Notes: a model not told the origin generated them from the sequence alone. A stretch of 64,000 nt of DNA from Thiohalocapsa sp963704155 (GCA_963704155.1 CAVPHF010000013.1:167490-231489); one strand, 5' to 3'. Positions 55,382 to 64,000 are shown, counted from the first letter of the stretch. Program-made: numbers and translations.

Positions 55382-56722
55382 GTGAATAGACAACTCGCTC
55401 AACCCTTTCCAGCGAGCCTTTTCCCTGATGGTCACAAGCTGATCCCAGGTTTGCGGGAGGTCTACGAGCTGCATCTCGCCTGGCTGGAGGCGCAAACACT
55501 GACAGGCCCGCAGTTAGTCGCGCAAGCAGCCTATTTTTGGTCCATCAATGGACGCCCCACCCATCATTTCCTGACCTGCGTCGGCGAAACGCTCAGGCTT
55601 CCCGACTATAGCTCCTCTCGGCTCAAATCCTTTTTCGCGACCAACAGTTTCCGCACCGGCTATGGAACCCATGGCTTGTTCCCGTATCGGGGCAAGTTTC
55701 ATCCGCAGATGGTCCGGGGGATACTCAATGCGATTGGTGTCGGTCCCGGCCAGACGGTACTGGACCCGATGACGGGATCGGGTACTGTTCCAATCGAGGC
55801 ATCCCTGATCGGCGCCTGCGGTATCGGCATCGACATCAGTCCCTTCTGCGCCTTCATGACCGAAACCAAAGCCTCGGGACTGACGATGTCGCTGTCGCGT
55901 GCGGAGGATGCGCTGAATAACATCGGGACGACCTTCGATTTCTTTGCCAGGCGCTACGGCCTTGCAGCGACGAATGTTCGGCGGCCTCCTGCAGGTGATG
56001 ATGGAATACGCGGAATCATGGAAGAGGGCGCTGAATATGTCGTGTCCGGGCGGCGTTTCAGGGATCAAGAGACAGCGGAGACCTATGCCCTCCTGCTACT
56101 CGCGTTCCTGGACACCATGGGCTACATGCAGCGCTCACAACGGAAACCGCCGATCGAGCAATTCCGGGGCATCCTCGAACGCTATCTCCACTGCTGCCGC
56201 AAATTCCAGCGCGTTCGGACCGCTCATAAGTTCGAATTGGGGGATGTCGATGCCAGGCAGGGCGATGCGCGGCACCTAGACCTTGCCGATGAGTCGGTCG
56301 ACGCGATCTTGTTCTCGCCGCCCTACAGTTTCGCTATCGACTACGCCGAGAACGATGCCTTCCACTTGGCCGCCCTTGGTGCCGATCGGAGCAAACTGGA
56401 TGCGAACATGATCGGGCTGCGAGGCGGCCGGAAGCTCGCCGATAAGTACGCCTGCTATTTGGCGGACATGCGGTCTGTCTTGCGCGAATGTTTCCGGGTA
56501 CTGAAGTCCGGTCGGCACTGTGTGATCGTGGTCGGCACAAACAACAACCAACTCAGCAAGGTGCTAAAGGTGTCCTCAGACGAAGTCACGGGGCTGCACC
56601 AGATTCTTCGCAGCGAGGCCGAGTCCATTGGTTTCGCATTCACCGCAGAGATACCGCGCTCGATTAGGGGCATCGCGAACACGATGCGAGAAGAGTTCAT
56701 CTTATTTCTGCGCAAGGGGTAA
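55382..56722 (+). CDS. DNA methyltransferase with SPPY motif (M1)
   Basis: 446 residues from a GTG at 55382. SAM motif I DPMTGSGTVPIEASLIGACG (about 128) precedes catalytic motif IV SPPYSF (about 312), with a helical target-recognition region between. SPPY points to N4-cytosine methylation by family rule. It converges on the BamHI-like nuclease gene with 60 bases between, so it belongs to the same restriction-modification locus. Intact. Confidence 0.88.
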   Translation: MNRQLAQPFPASLFPDGHKLIPGLREVYELHLAWLEAQTLTGPQLVAQAAYFWSINGRPTHHFLTCVGETLRLPDYSSSRLKSFFATNSFRTGYGTHGLFPYRGKFHPQMVRGILNAIGVGPGQTVLDPMTGSGTVPIEASLIGACGIGIDISPFCAFMTETKASGLTMSLSRAEDALNNIGTTFDFFARRYGLAATNVRRPPAGDDGIRGIMEEGAEYVVSGRRFRDQETAETYALLLLAFLDTMGYMQRSQRKPPIEQFRGILERYLHCCRKFQRVRTAHKFELGDVDARQGDARHLDLADESVDAILFSPPYSFAIDYAENDAFHLAALGADRSKLDANMIGLRGGRKLADKYACYLADMRSVLRECFRVLKSGRHCVIVVGTNNNQLSKVLKVSSDEVTGLHQILRSEAESIGFAFTAEIPRSIRGIANTMREEFILFLRKG

Positions 56723-56782
56723 GCGGGTAACAGACTTTGTCCGCACGCGGTCGGTGCGGCTTATGTGCTCGAAAAAATGCAG

Positions 56783-57400
56783 CTACCGTCGTGCTCGCCC
56801 GTCCGTCCCCTTTGGAATTTTGGGTACGTTGAAGCTCTCGGCATCGTGTTCAACAACAATGATACGTAGCGCACCGTTGATGCCGGTCAAGTCGCGCCAG
56901 AGACCGAAGTAGGGTTCCAACTCGCCGATGTTGCCGATGCGGTCGGTTAGGTAAACCTTCAGCCGGTTGCTGGGCACGACGAGAAAACTGCCGATGGTTG
57001 TGGTCTCCTTCATGGTCAGAAACAGCTTGTTTAGAGCGCGATGGCTGGACGAGATGTTGCCCGTTTCCCACTCGAAGGCGACGTAGCCCTCCGGCGTTTC
57101 CTTTAGCGCATCCAGGTCGCCGGTCCGCAGCACGCTGGAGCCGACGCTCGGCAATCGTTCCACGAGCCAGTCGCGCCGTTGCAATTCACGAATGCAGGGC
57201 ACCTTGATCAGTTTGACGCCATTGCCTTGCCCGCTCTTCTTGCCGCTCTCCGGATAGATGGTGAATGAGCCTGATCCGTGCGGCCAGTCAGTCAGCGCTA
57301 TGGCCTGCTGGACATCGTCCCACGCCTGTTGCAACGGGGCGGACGTCACAAACAGACCCGGATTCAGGATGTCGTGATACTCAAGGAGCTTCACGGCCAT
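56783..57400 (-). CDS. BamHI-type type II restriction endonuclease
   Basis: 205 residues, close in length to BamHI (213). Clear similarity by eye: FEWETGNISSSHRALNKL against BamHI MEFETGNISSAHRSMNKL, YLTDRIGNIGELEPYF against YLTDRVTNFEELEPYF, VPKIPKGTDG against VPLIPKGSDG. The active-site Glu pair (EWE) is present and an upstream Asp (TGDLDALKE) can serve as the third ligand. The DNA-contact residues of BamHI in the ETGNISSxHR and TDR blocks are kept, so recognition of GGATCC is predicted. Start overlaps the C gene end by 20 bases. Confidence 0.93.
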   Translation of the reverse strand: MAVKLLEYHDILNPGLFVTSAPLQQAWDDVQQAIALTDWPHGSGSFTIYPESGKKSGQGNGVKLIKVPCIRELQRRDWLVERLPSVGSSVLRTGDLDALKETPEGYVAFEWETGNISSSHRALNKLFLTMKETTTIGSFLVVPSNRLKVYLTDRIGNIGELEPYFGLWRDLTGINGALRIIVVEHDAESFNVPKIPKGTDGRARR

Positions 57401-57632
57401 GCTCCTCCTTGGACAAGGTCGCCATCACGAGCGCCACCAACGCATCGGGCTCCACCCCGAGCGGACCGGCAAGCTGCAGGACGGTCGTCAGCGACGGCTG
57501 GCGGAGCCCCCGCTCCATGAGCGATATGAAGGTCCGGTCTAGGTCGCTCTCCAGGGCCAGAGCTTCCTGGGACAGAGACCGCGCGTGCCGCAAGTCGCGT
57601 AGCACGATACCGAATGCCTGCTCAGGCTGCAT
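57381..57632 (-). CDS. Controller protein (Xre-type HTH) of the R-M system
   Basis: 83 residues, one helix-turn-helix of the Cro/C1 type: LRDLRHARSLSQEALALESD, RTFISLMERGLRQPSLTTVL, the standard fold of restriction controller (C) proteins. Translated just before the nuclease, overlapping it by 20 bases. Such proteins bind C-boxes upstream of their own gene, first activating C and R and then, at higher level, repressing. A C-box candidate lies 60 bases upstream. Confidence 0.9.
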   Translation of the reverse strand: MQPEQAFGIVLRDLRHARSLSQEALALESDLDRTFISLMERGLRQPSLTTVLQLAGPLGVEPDALVALVMATLSKEEHGREAP

Positions 57633-57661
57633 CTTGCACTCCGACAGTGAAGGAGACGGCA

Positions 57662-57715
57662 GACTAGAAAGCTTTCAGACAATAGTCGACGGACTATAGT
57701 CTTCAGTCGGTCTGT
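57662..57715. promoter_or_regulatory. C-box operator region between C gene and M2
   Basis: Contains the perfect palindrome GACTATAGTC at 57693-57702 with further ATAGTC and AGTC half-sites on either side (57684, 57705), as in controller-protein operators. Placed between the divergent C-R and M2 genes, so it can set the timing of both. Confidence 0.75.
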
Positions 57716-57756
57716 GCATCGTGCTAGCATGCACACCGAAATACAGAGGACGGCTC

Positions 57757-58974
57757 ATGAGTTTCTCCGATCAGTTCTTCCGCGCCATCGGCATCGCGCC
57801 CAATGACCGGCGGCAAGTCGCTGCGTTCGCGGCGACAAGCGGCGTGCCGCCGGACCGACTCCGTCACTACAACGATGCAAACGTCCTGCCGAGCGGAGAC
57901 GATCTGACGCGGGTGCTGACGGCGGCCGGCATCAGCGAATTGGAACTGATACTCGCGATGGGTCGCTTGACTCGCGAGACCTTGAACGCGATTCAGGCCA
58001 ACGCGGCGACGGTGGCCCGACTGATCGAGGTGCAGCGGCTATCGGATGCTCAGGCGGATACTCAGGCGGATACCCAGCCGGACCCCCAGTCGAAAACGGG
58101 GGCGGACCGGTCCGACCCCGGTACTTCAGACCGCATTGGGACAACTGTACGAAGGCGACTGCATGGACCTGATGCAGCGGCTCAACAGCGACTCTGTCGA
58201 CATGATCTTCGCTGATCCGCCGTTCAACCTGAAAAAGCTCTACCCATCCAGTATCGACGATAACCTAAAGACCGAACGCTACCTGGAGTGGTGCGAAGCC
58301 TGGCTGTCTGAATGCATCCGCCTGCTCAAGCATGGCGGTGCCCTATTCGTTCGGAACCTACCTCGTTGGAACGCCGAGATTGCGTCCTTCCTGAACGGCC
58401 GCCTGCACTTCGTCCACTGGATTGCGTGGACATCAAGCACAGCCTACCGATCCAGGGCCGGCTGTACCCGTCGCACTACTCCCTGCTCTATTTCGTCAAA
58501 GGTCCGCAGGCACGTGTGTTTCATCCTGACCGCCTGCCGATGCAGGTCTGCCCCCACTGCGCTGGCGATCTGCGCGACTACGGTGGCTACAAGGCCAAGA
58601 TGAACCCGAAGGGCGTTAACCTCTCCGATGTCTGGTGGGACGTCTCCCCGGTGCGGCATGCGAAGCACAAGCGCCGCAACGGCGCCAACGAACTGCCGCT
58701 GAAGGTGCTGGATCGGGTCATCGAGATGTCCACCAACGAAGGCGACCTCGTCTTCGACCCCTTCGGTGGTGCCGGCACCACCTACATGGCAGCCGAATTG
58801 AAGGGGCGGCGGTGGCTGGGTAGCGAGATCGGTCCGACCGACGACATCGTCAGTCGGTTCGAGGACATCGACCAGGACCGAAAGCTTCTCGCGGGAGCAG
58901 CGGCAGGGGCTCAACGCGCTGTTTCCCGAGCCCGTGCGACGCGTCAGGGAGCGTACAGGACTGTGGACATGTGA
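57757..58974 (+). pseudogene. DNA methyltransferase, beta class with N-terminal HTH-like domain (M2), two frameshifts
   Basis: From the ATG at 57757, about 100 residues of a helical, HTH-like domain (RQVAAFAATSGVPPDRLRHY) and a linker repeat (AQADTQADTQPD). After a shift near 58110: QLYEGDCMDLMQRLNSDSVD, motif IV ADPPFNL. After a second shift near 58415: DIKHSLPIQGRLYPSHYSLL, motif I VFDPFGGAGTTYMAAELKGR. Motif IV before I marks the beta class. About 405 residues if repaired. Divergent from C-R across the C-box, the usual position of the cognate methyltransferase. Confidence 0.8.
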
Positions 58975-59188
58975 ATCCGTGCGAGAACAGGACTCTCAGA
59001 AAAAACAGACGGCTTTAAACTCGGGCTGAGTATCCCTTGCCAACAGAACCGTCTCTAATGCCACGCTGCCGGCCCCGCAACTAGCCAAGCGCGTCTGGAC
59101 GAGAGTTAAGAACCAGTGTGACGCCGATGGCTCACTTTGCACCTACAGCACACATGAACCGAGCCTTTGCGCTGATGCGATTGAAGTT

Positions 59189-59660
59189 ATGAAATCTATT
59201 GTGTTCTTCAAGAACAAAGGTGGTGTTAGCAAGACTACCCTTGCCTGCAACGTCGTATCATATCTCAATTCTCAAAAAAGGCAAACGCGTCCTGCTGATA
59301 GACGCAGACCCGCAGTGCAATGCCACACAAGCTGTTCTTAGCGACGCACTCTGCGAAAAAATCTATCTACATGACGACGATGAGTAGCGAAACCATTTTT
59401 TCGTGCTTGTCACCACTCAGCGAAGGCGAGCCGACAGCAAACACGTCAATAGCCCCACTGCTCGGCTCCAAGAATCGGTTTGGTACTGATATCATACCTG
59501 GCCACCCACGGATGAGCATCATCGAAGACAAATTGAGCGATGCATGGGCTGACTTGCGCGCGAGGGATATCGGAGGATACAGAATAACTAACTGGTGCAA
59601 TGAGTTGCTCGCCACGCTGCAGAATCGATACGATCTGGTTGTATTCGATGTAGCTGATCG
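59189..59660 (+). pseudogene. ParA-family ATPase, two frameshifts, C-terminus lost
   Basis: MKSIVFFKNKGGVSKTTLAC gives the deviant Walker A KGGVSKTT (Ser for the usual Gly). A shift in the run of six A near 59272 leads to KGKRVLLIDADPQCNATQAV; a second near 59360 leads to SSETIFSCLSPLSEGEPTAN, then MSIIEDKLSDAW, and Walker B LVVFDV at the end. Homology stops there (about 160 of ~280 residues). The DNA is AT-richer than its surroundings, so it was probably acquired. Beside an R-M system. Confidence 0.7.
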
Positions 59661-60082
59661 TGGTTGTCTTTGGAGAGGTTGGAATAGGCCGGCAACATGA
59701 GCGGCGTACATGGGCTCAGCGGAGGTGGCCCATTCTTGCCTGCCTGCTGAAACCTGAAGCGCCCTGCGTGGGTGCCTTCCACTTGCCAGACAGTGATTCA
59801 CATCGAAGCTCAGCTGGTATCGGCGAGTACCGCTCGTGGCAGATAACGAACTCGGTCATGGTATCAACCGCTTGATCTCGAAGTGTTGCCGGCCGATGCC
59901 GTGCGCCTCGAACCAGAGGCTTTCCGCGTTGCAGATGGTGCCGTGGTTCAGTCGCACCATGGCGAATACGCTTCATCTCGCGCCAGCGGGCGTTGCCGTC
60001 CGATAGGTGATTGATGGTATGCGCGGCCGGGCTGCGAGTCGTACCACCCTGGCAAAAAGGCTCGGGGACCGTCGACGAGGAC
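59661..60082. other. Decayed minus-strand DNA, no intact gene
   Basis: Two minus-strand pieces look protein-like. About 59874-60006 (DGNARWREMKRIR, then after a shift LNHGTICNAESLWFEAHGIG, stop at 59874) overlaps by ATGA the start of 59735-59877 (MTEFVICHERYSPIPAEL). Not recognised; probably remnants of a small operon. Confidence 0.35.
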
Positions 60083-60457
60083 CTATGTTGCTCGCTGCGA
60101 CGCAGGGCGATGGACGCGCACCTTCACCTCCGTTGCGACGACCAAGCAACCTCGCCATGAAGCTACATCATAAGCTTCGAACAGCATCCGCACGCGGCTT
60201 GCGACCCGGCGGCGTCCCGGCTGTTTCAATCGAATCAGCAGGAGACCAGAATGAGTGCCTGGGATAAATTGCCGCAAATCGGAAAAGTCGAGGTCTTGAG
60301 TCACCAAAAAGCGCCCGCTTGCTTGGGCTCCGGCCCAGACGTCCGGATCGCAATGTCCGGCGAGACCTTCTTCTAGAACAGAGTCAACGTCATGCCCAAG
60401 GGCAGTGAGTGTGCCAACCAATCCCGCCGGAATATTCTCGTCCAGCTTGATCTTCAT
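60083..60457 (-). CDS. DUF5615 (PIN-like) toxin
   Basis: 124 residues. DUF5615/Mut7-C-like RNase fold: MKIKLDENIPAGLVGTLTAL carries the first acidic site, GHDVDSVLEEGLAGHCDPDV, then RFLVTQDLDFSDLRQF with the second Asp pair, and GLLLIRLKQPGRR. Complete, unlike the remnant at 10597. ATG overlaps the antitoxin stop (ATGA). Confidence 0.9.
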   Translation of the reverse strand: MKIKLDENIPAGLVGTLTALGHDVDSVLEEGLAGHCDPDVWAGAQASGRFLVTQDLDFSDLRQFIPGTHSGLLLIRLKQPGRRRVASRVRMLFEAYDVASWRGCLVVATEVKVRVHRPASQRAT

Positions 60458-60693
60458 GCAACCTTGGGCATCGGCGGCATTGGTAAGTCTTCCGCAGCCG
60501 ATGCTGCCGCAAAAGCAATTACGGCGTATACGTCATCGGCGGACACGGTCGGAAAGTCTGCCAGGATATCAGCGATTGGATCGCCTTCCGCTAGACTGGC
60601 CAGCAAGGTCCGTATGGTCACGCGTGTACCGCGGATGACCGTCTCGCCCCCGCAAATATCCGGCTGGGTATCGAAGTGGGCTAAATAGTTCAT
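60454..60693 (-). CDS. DUF433 antitoxin
   Basis: 79 residues from the ATG at 60693. FDTQPDICGGETVIRGTRVT, RTLLASLAEGDPIADILADF, DVYAVIAFAAASAAED: typical DUF433 HTH antitoxin, first gene of the pair with the DUF5615 toxin. An upstream in-frame ATG adds only basic, unconserved residues. Confidence 0.9.
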   Translation of the reverse strand: MNYLAHFDTQPDICGGETVIRGTRVTIRTLLASLAEGDPIADILADFPTVSADDVYAVIAFAAASAAEDLPMPPMPKVA

Positions 60694-61045
60694 GGCAATA
60701 ATGGTGTGCGTAAAGACCCGCGGATGCGAGCCTTTCAGTCTAGCAGACCGGTGCCGACCAGAGGCTCGGCTACTTCGCCGCAATCTCCTCCAACTTGGTC
60801 GCCTTGATGACCTCGGTCCAGGCCCTCGGCTGCCTTGCGGGTAAAGAGCCAGCAGGCGGCGCAGGTAGCGACAATCTCTTGCTCAGGGTTGTGGTCGTCA
60901 CTGAGGACGATGTTGGACAAGTCGTGGTTCGCTTCGCTCACACGACTTGTCCTTTACGTTGCGCGCCGACAGGGTCAGTCTTGGCAGTTCTCCGTCCTAA
61001 CCAGGGCTAACCATGACTCGTCTCAGGCGACGCATCGCCAGCCCC
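60694..61045. other. Intergenic, no gene supported
   Basis: A minus-strand frame at 60735-60941 (GTG start, 68 residues, HNPEQEIVATCAACWLFTRK) is possible but has no recognised homologue and no clear ribosome site. Confidence 0.4.
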
Positions 61046-61357
61046 TCAATCCTCCCACATCACGTTCTTCTGCTCCCGCGCCGCGGCCTCAAGCAGGTCG
61101 ATCAGCGGCATGGCGCGATGCGACAGGCTGACGCTCTGGCTGCGTCGTTCCTCATCGTCGTCGGTCGCGGGGTTCAGCGGTGCGTCCGGGTTACGTTCCA
61201 CGGCGGCCTTGAGCTTGGCCAGTGCTGCGGGTACGTCCGCCGCCAGGATGGCGCCGGGCACGCTGCCACTGTGGCCCATCATGTGGATTAACGCCTTGGC
61301 GACATCACCAAACATCGTGATGTCGGCATGCACTGGGGTCTTAAAGGTGATCAGCAT
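61046..61357 (-). CDS. DUF1840 family protein
   Basis: 103 residues from the ATG at 61357, with GAGGGAA just upstream. DUF1840: MLITFKTPVHADITMFGDVA, LIHMMGHSGSVPGAILAAD, then an acidic linker and LSHRAMPLIDLLEAAAREQK, ending NVMWED. Function unknown; widespread in Beta- and Gammaproteobacteria. Confidence 0.92.
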   Translation of the reverse strand: MLITFKTPVHADITMFGDVAKALIHMMGHSGSVPGAILAADVPAALAKLKAAVERNPDAPLNPATDDDEERRSQSVSLSHRAMPLIDLLEAAAREQKNVMWED

Positions 61358-61625
61358 TGGGTGTTCCCTCGCGCGCGGCGGGTTTAGCGTTAGCGGCCGA
61401 CGCGCAACCTCGTCCGTATCTTGGCGCGCGCCGAGTTGAAGTTGAAGTTGTAGCGCTAAAGAGCCCAAGTGTAAGCACTCCTGGGCCCTGGCCTCTTGTC
61501 GCCCCTCTATCGTCCGGCGCAGGTTCAGCGCAAAATGGTAGTTCACGGACTACCGTGAATCACGAACATTCACTGTAAGGGCTGGCACCGCACCATAAGT
61601 GCTAGCGCTTGTTTAGGTCTACCAC

Positions 61626-62009
61626 ATGCTTCATCCGAACCAATTTAAAGTCAACCAAGCCTGGATTGCTTTCAAGCTCAACAACGCCCCGATTCCAGCG
61701 GAGTCCGATGGCCTTTGCAATTGTTTCGCTCTGATGGATGCAGCGAGTTGCTTCATCCTGAGTTCGAAGATTGTCCCTGCAAGCGAGGCGGAGCCTTCAA
61801 AGATGGAAGCCCGCCGGCTGTTGAAGGAAGGGCGTGCGCACAAGAAGAAGCTTCCCAAGAAGCTGTTTATCCCCAGCGGCCAGTTTCCGTCCGTGCTAGC
61901 CGCGGAGGCAGAAGCCCAGCGCGTCGCCGTCGTTCGCGTACCGGAAGATGAGCTCTTGGTTTTCATCCGCGACGCACGAGCATTGTTTGCGGAACACTTC
62001 GGCGAGTAG
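61626..62009 (+). CDS. Hypothetical protein
   Basis: 127 residues: a folded N-terminal part (VNQAWIAFKLNNAPIPAESD, CFALMDAASCFILSS), a basic stretch (GRAHKKKLPKKLFIP), and a C-terminal part with VVRVPEDELLVFIRDARALF. No family recognised. Composition is less GC-biased than neighbours. Divergent from DUF1840, convergent with the pilU-like gene. Confidence 0.65.
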   Translation: MLHPNQFKVNQAWIAFKLNNAPIPAESDGLCNCFALMDAASCFILSSKIVPASEAEPSKMEARRLLKEGRAHKKKLPKKLFIPSGQFPSVLAAEAEAQRVAVVRVPEDELLVFIRDARALFAEHFGE

Positions 62010-62039
62010 GCCCGCAACGACGCTGCGTCTCGATCCGCG

Positions 62040-63096
62040 TTATCCGAAGTTGATGCGTGCCTCCAGATTGGCCGCCGAGTCGGCATTTGCGAGGCATTCT
62101 TCGAGCCCGATGCGGCCCTCGCGGTAGAGGGCGAGCAGGGCGTTGTCGAAGGTGATCATGCCCCCCTCTTCGCTGCCGGCCATGGCCTCTTGCACGTCTT
62201 CGACGTGGCCGTCGCGGATCAGGTCGGCGATATGCGGGGTGTTGATGAGGATCTCGATGGCTGCGGCCCGCTTGTTGTCCACGGTGCGCACCAGGCGCTG
62301 CGAGATAATGGCGCGCATGTTGAGGCTCAAATCGAGAAACAGCGTCTTGTGCAGGTCCTGCGGAAACATGTTGATGATGCGTTGCAACGCCTGATGGGCG
62401 TTGTTGGCATGCAGTGTGGAGATGGCGAGGTGGCCGGTACCGGACAGCTCGATGGCGGCCTCCATGGTCTCGCGCGTGCGAATCTCGCCGATCAATATCA
62501 CGTCCGGTGCCTCGCGCAGGGCGCTCTTGAGCGTTGCCGCGCAGAGACAGCGTGTCGATGCCGACCTCGCGTTGATTGACCACGCGAGCCCTGGTGTGGA
62601 TGTCAGGATCTCCACCGGGTCTTCGATGGTCAGGATGTGGCCGGAGCTGTTCTTGTTGCGGTGATCGATCATCGCCGCCAGCGTGGTCGACTTACCGGAG
62701 CCGGTGGCACCGACCATCAGCACGATGCCGCGCTTGTGCATGACCACCGTGTTCAGGACTTCAGGCAGGCCCAGTTCCTCGCAGGTGAGGATGCGGTTGC
62801 TCAGATAGCGGATGACCATGCCCGGCGCGCCGCGCTGGTGGAAGGCGTGACGCGGAATCGGCCCTTGTCCTTGAGGCCGACGGCAAAGTCCAACTCGCGC
62901 CGTTCGTCGTACTCGGCGATCTGGTTTCGTTCATCAGCGAACAGACCGCGTCGCGACACATCTGCGGGTCGTGACTGGTCTCGCCGACGTCGCGCAGGCG
63001 CCCGTCGATCTTGATGCGTACCGGGCTGCCGGCAGTGACGAAGATGTCCGACGCCTTATGGCGGATCATCATGTCAAGGTACGGTGTGAAGTCCAT
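62040..63096 (-). pseudogene. pilU: PilU-like pilus retraction ATPase, about four frameshifts (copy 2)
   Basis: MDFTPYLDMMIRHKASDIFV, NQIAEYDERRELDFAVGLKD, PGMVIRYLSNRILTCEELGL, Walker A GATGSGKSTTLAAM, IEDPVE, VVNQREVGIDT, VILIGEIRTRETMEAAIELS, GHLAISTLHANNAHQALQRI, MFPQDLHKTLFLDLSLNMRA: a whole PilU/PilT ATPase spread over changing frames (shifts near 62925, 62852, 62605 and 62535). About 352 residues if repaired. Powers type IV pilus retraction together with PilT. Follows a second pilU-like gene. Confidence 0.78.
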
Positions 63097-63162
63097 GATT
63101 GCTCTTGAGCTTTGTGATCAAGGGTGCTTGGGCAGCGATCAGTCGGTGGTGCCAGCCGCGAT

Positions 63163-64000
63163 TTACCCGCGACCCTGGGCCGAGGATGCGCCGATGTCGA
63201 GCTCGTCGCCATCCACTTCGAAGGCGGGGCCGCCAGGTCCGTCGTCGCCGCCGTCGAAATCGACGGCAACGCTGGCGTCATCGTCGTCGCCGACGATGCT
63301 CAGACCGTCGATGTCGCCGAGTGCGTCGTGTTGGTTGGCATCCTTGCCCTCTAGCTTGATGCGCAAGCGCAGTTCGTTCATCGAGTCGGCGGCACGCATC
63401 GCGTCCTCGTAGGTGATGGTACCGGACTCGTACAGGTCGAATAGGGCCATGTCGAAGGTCTGCATGCCGGCCTCCTTGGACTTTTTCATGATCTCTTTGA
63501 TCTCGTGCACCTTGCCCTTGAAGATCAGGTCTTGGATCAGCGGCGAATTGATCAGGATCTCGATGGCCGCGACGCGCCCACCCCGGCCTTTGGCAGCAGC
63601 CGCTGCGAGATCACGGCCTTCAGGTTCAGCGACAGATCCATGAGGAGCTGCGCACGTCGCTCTTCCGGGAACAGGTTGATGATGCGGTCCAGGGCCTGAT
63701 TGGCGCTGTTGGCATGCAGCGTGGAGAGACACAGGTGCCCGGTTCTCGGAGAAATTGATGGCGTGCTCCATGGTCTCGCGCGTGCGAATCTCGCCGATCA
63801 GGATCACATTCGGCGCCTGCCGCAAGGTGTTCACCAGGGCATTGTCCCACGACTCGGTATCGACACCGACCTCGCGCTGGGTAATCAGGCAGTTCGGCGT
63901 GCTTGTGCACGAACTCCACCGGATCTTCGATAGTGATGATGTGGCCGAAGGTATGTTCGTTGCGATGGCCGATCATTGCCGCCAGCGACGTGGACTTGCC
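63163..64000 (-). pseudogene. pilU: PilU-like ATPase, N-terminus outside window, frameshifts (copy 1)
   Basis: Runs off the window end. Visible: IITIEDPVEFVHKH, CLITQREVGVDTESW, NTLRQAPNVILIGEIRTRET, MEHAINFSE, then after shifts (about 63905, 63745 and 63600) RVAAIEILINSPLIQDLIFK, MKKSKEAGMQTFDMALFDLY and an acidic C-terminal tail (DDDDASVAVDFDGGDDGPGG) longer than in standard PilU. The tail may be a localisation or partner segment. Paralogue of the gene at 62040, 66 bases upstream of it in one operon. Confidence 0.78.

Noticed and set aside
60735..60941. 68-residue hypothetical gene
   Set aside because: GTG start without a ribosome site, no homology recognised, and the C-terminal third is out of keeping with a folded protein.

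Overview
The window is high-GC, gene-dense bacterial DNA. The housekeeping genes (pyrD, prfC, hemH, thrC, class III ADH, PilU-type ATPases, a periplasmic-type pcm) are of gammaproteobacterial type. The many toxin-antitoxin remnants (DUF433/DUF5615, Uma2, BrnT/BrnA, Phd), the RpfE-type regulator and the short GCCGGC / AGCTCCG hairpin repeats suggest a purple-sulfur-like Chromatiales genome. That placement is an inference; no rRNA or photosynthesis gene is present to fix it.

Layout. 1-3.4 kb: a minus-strand operon of a TelA-like coiled-coil protein, a one-TM DUF6384-like protein and a second coiled-coil protein cut by the window edge. 3.7-6.7 kb: orphan Phd antitoxin, pyrD, trpB2. 6.8-10.8 kb: graveyard with a deleted VapC, IS110 remnant, broken Uma2, DUF433 with a gutted DUF5615 toxin, and a 7-bp tandem repeat. 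10.9-20.2 kb: frmA-fghA formaldehyde detoxification, a lipoprotein/membrane gene pair, DUF938, DUF427, ybaK, an RpfE-type regulator and prfC. 20.3-24.7 kb: decaying region with brnT/brnA, a HATPase-DUF4325 gene and two broken signal-peptide methyltransferases. 24.7-30 kb: CDF transporter, porin and secreted dimethylformamidase-like protein, divergent from an AraC regulator. 30-32.5 kb: IS200/IS605, an integrase remnant in long inverted repeats, a macro-domain gene. 32.7-38 kb: ahcY, two pcm genes and a membrane methyltransferase-like gene in one operon.

38-48 kb holds DUF971, hemH, a hemerythrin, a two-RCK potassium channel with DUF6394, an alpha/beta hydrolase, a LeuA-like synthase and thrC. 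48.5-53.3 kb is the conserved DUF4212 / ActP-like symporter / DUF294 / DnaQ-like exonuclease block. 53.3-61 kb includes a SoxH-like metallohydrolase, a BamHI-type restriction-modification system with controller gene, C-box and two methyltransferases, a truncated ParA gene in AT-richer DNA, and an intact DUF433/DUF5615 pair. The window ends in two tandem pilU-like genes.

A recurring oddity is that many well-conserved genes from about 23 kb onward are split by single-base frameshifts although the protein sequence is conserved on both sides (porin, AraC, membrane methyltransferase, K+ channel, hydrolase, DUF4212, actP, metallohydrolase, second MTase, parA, both pilU). Either the assembly carries indel errors or gene decay is very recent; these loci are given as single broken genes.
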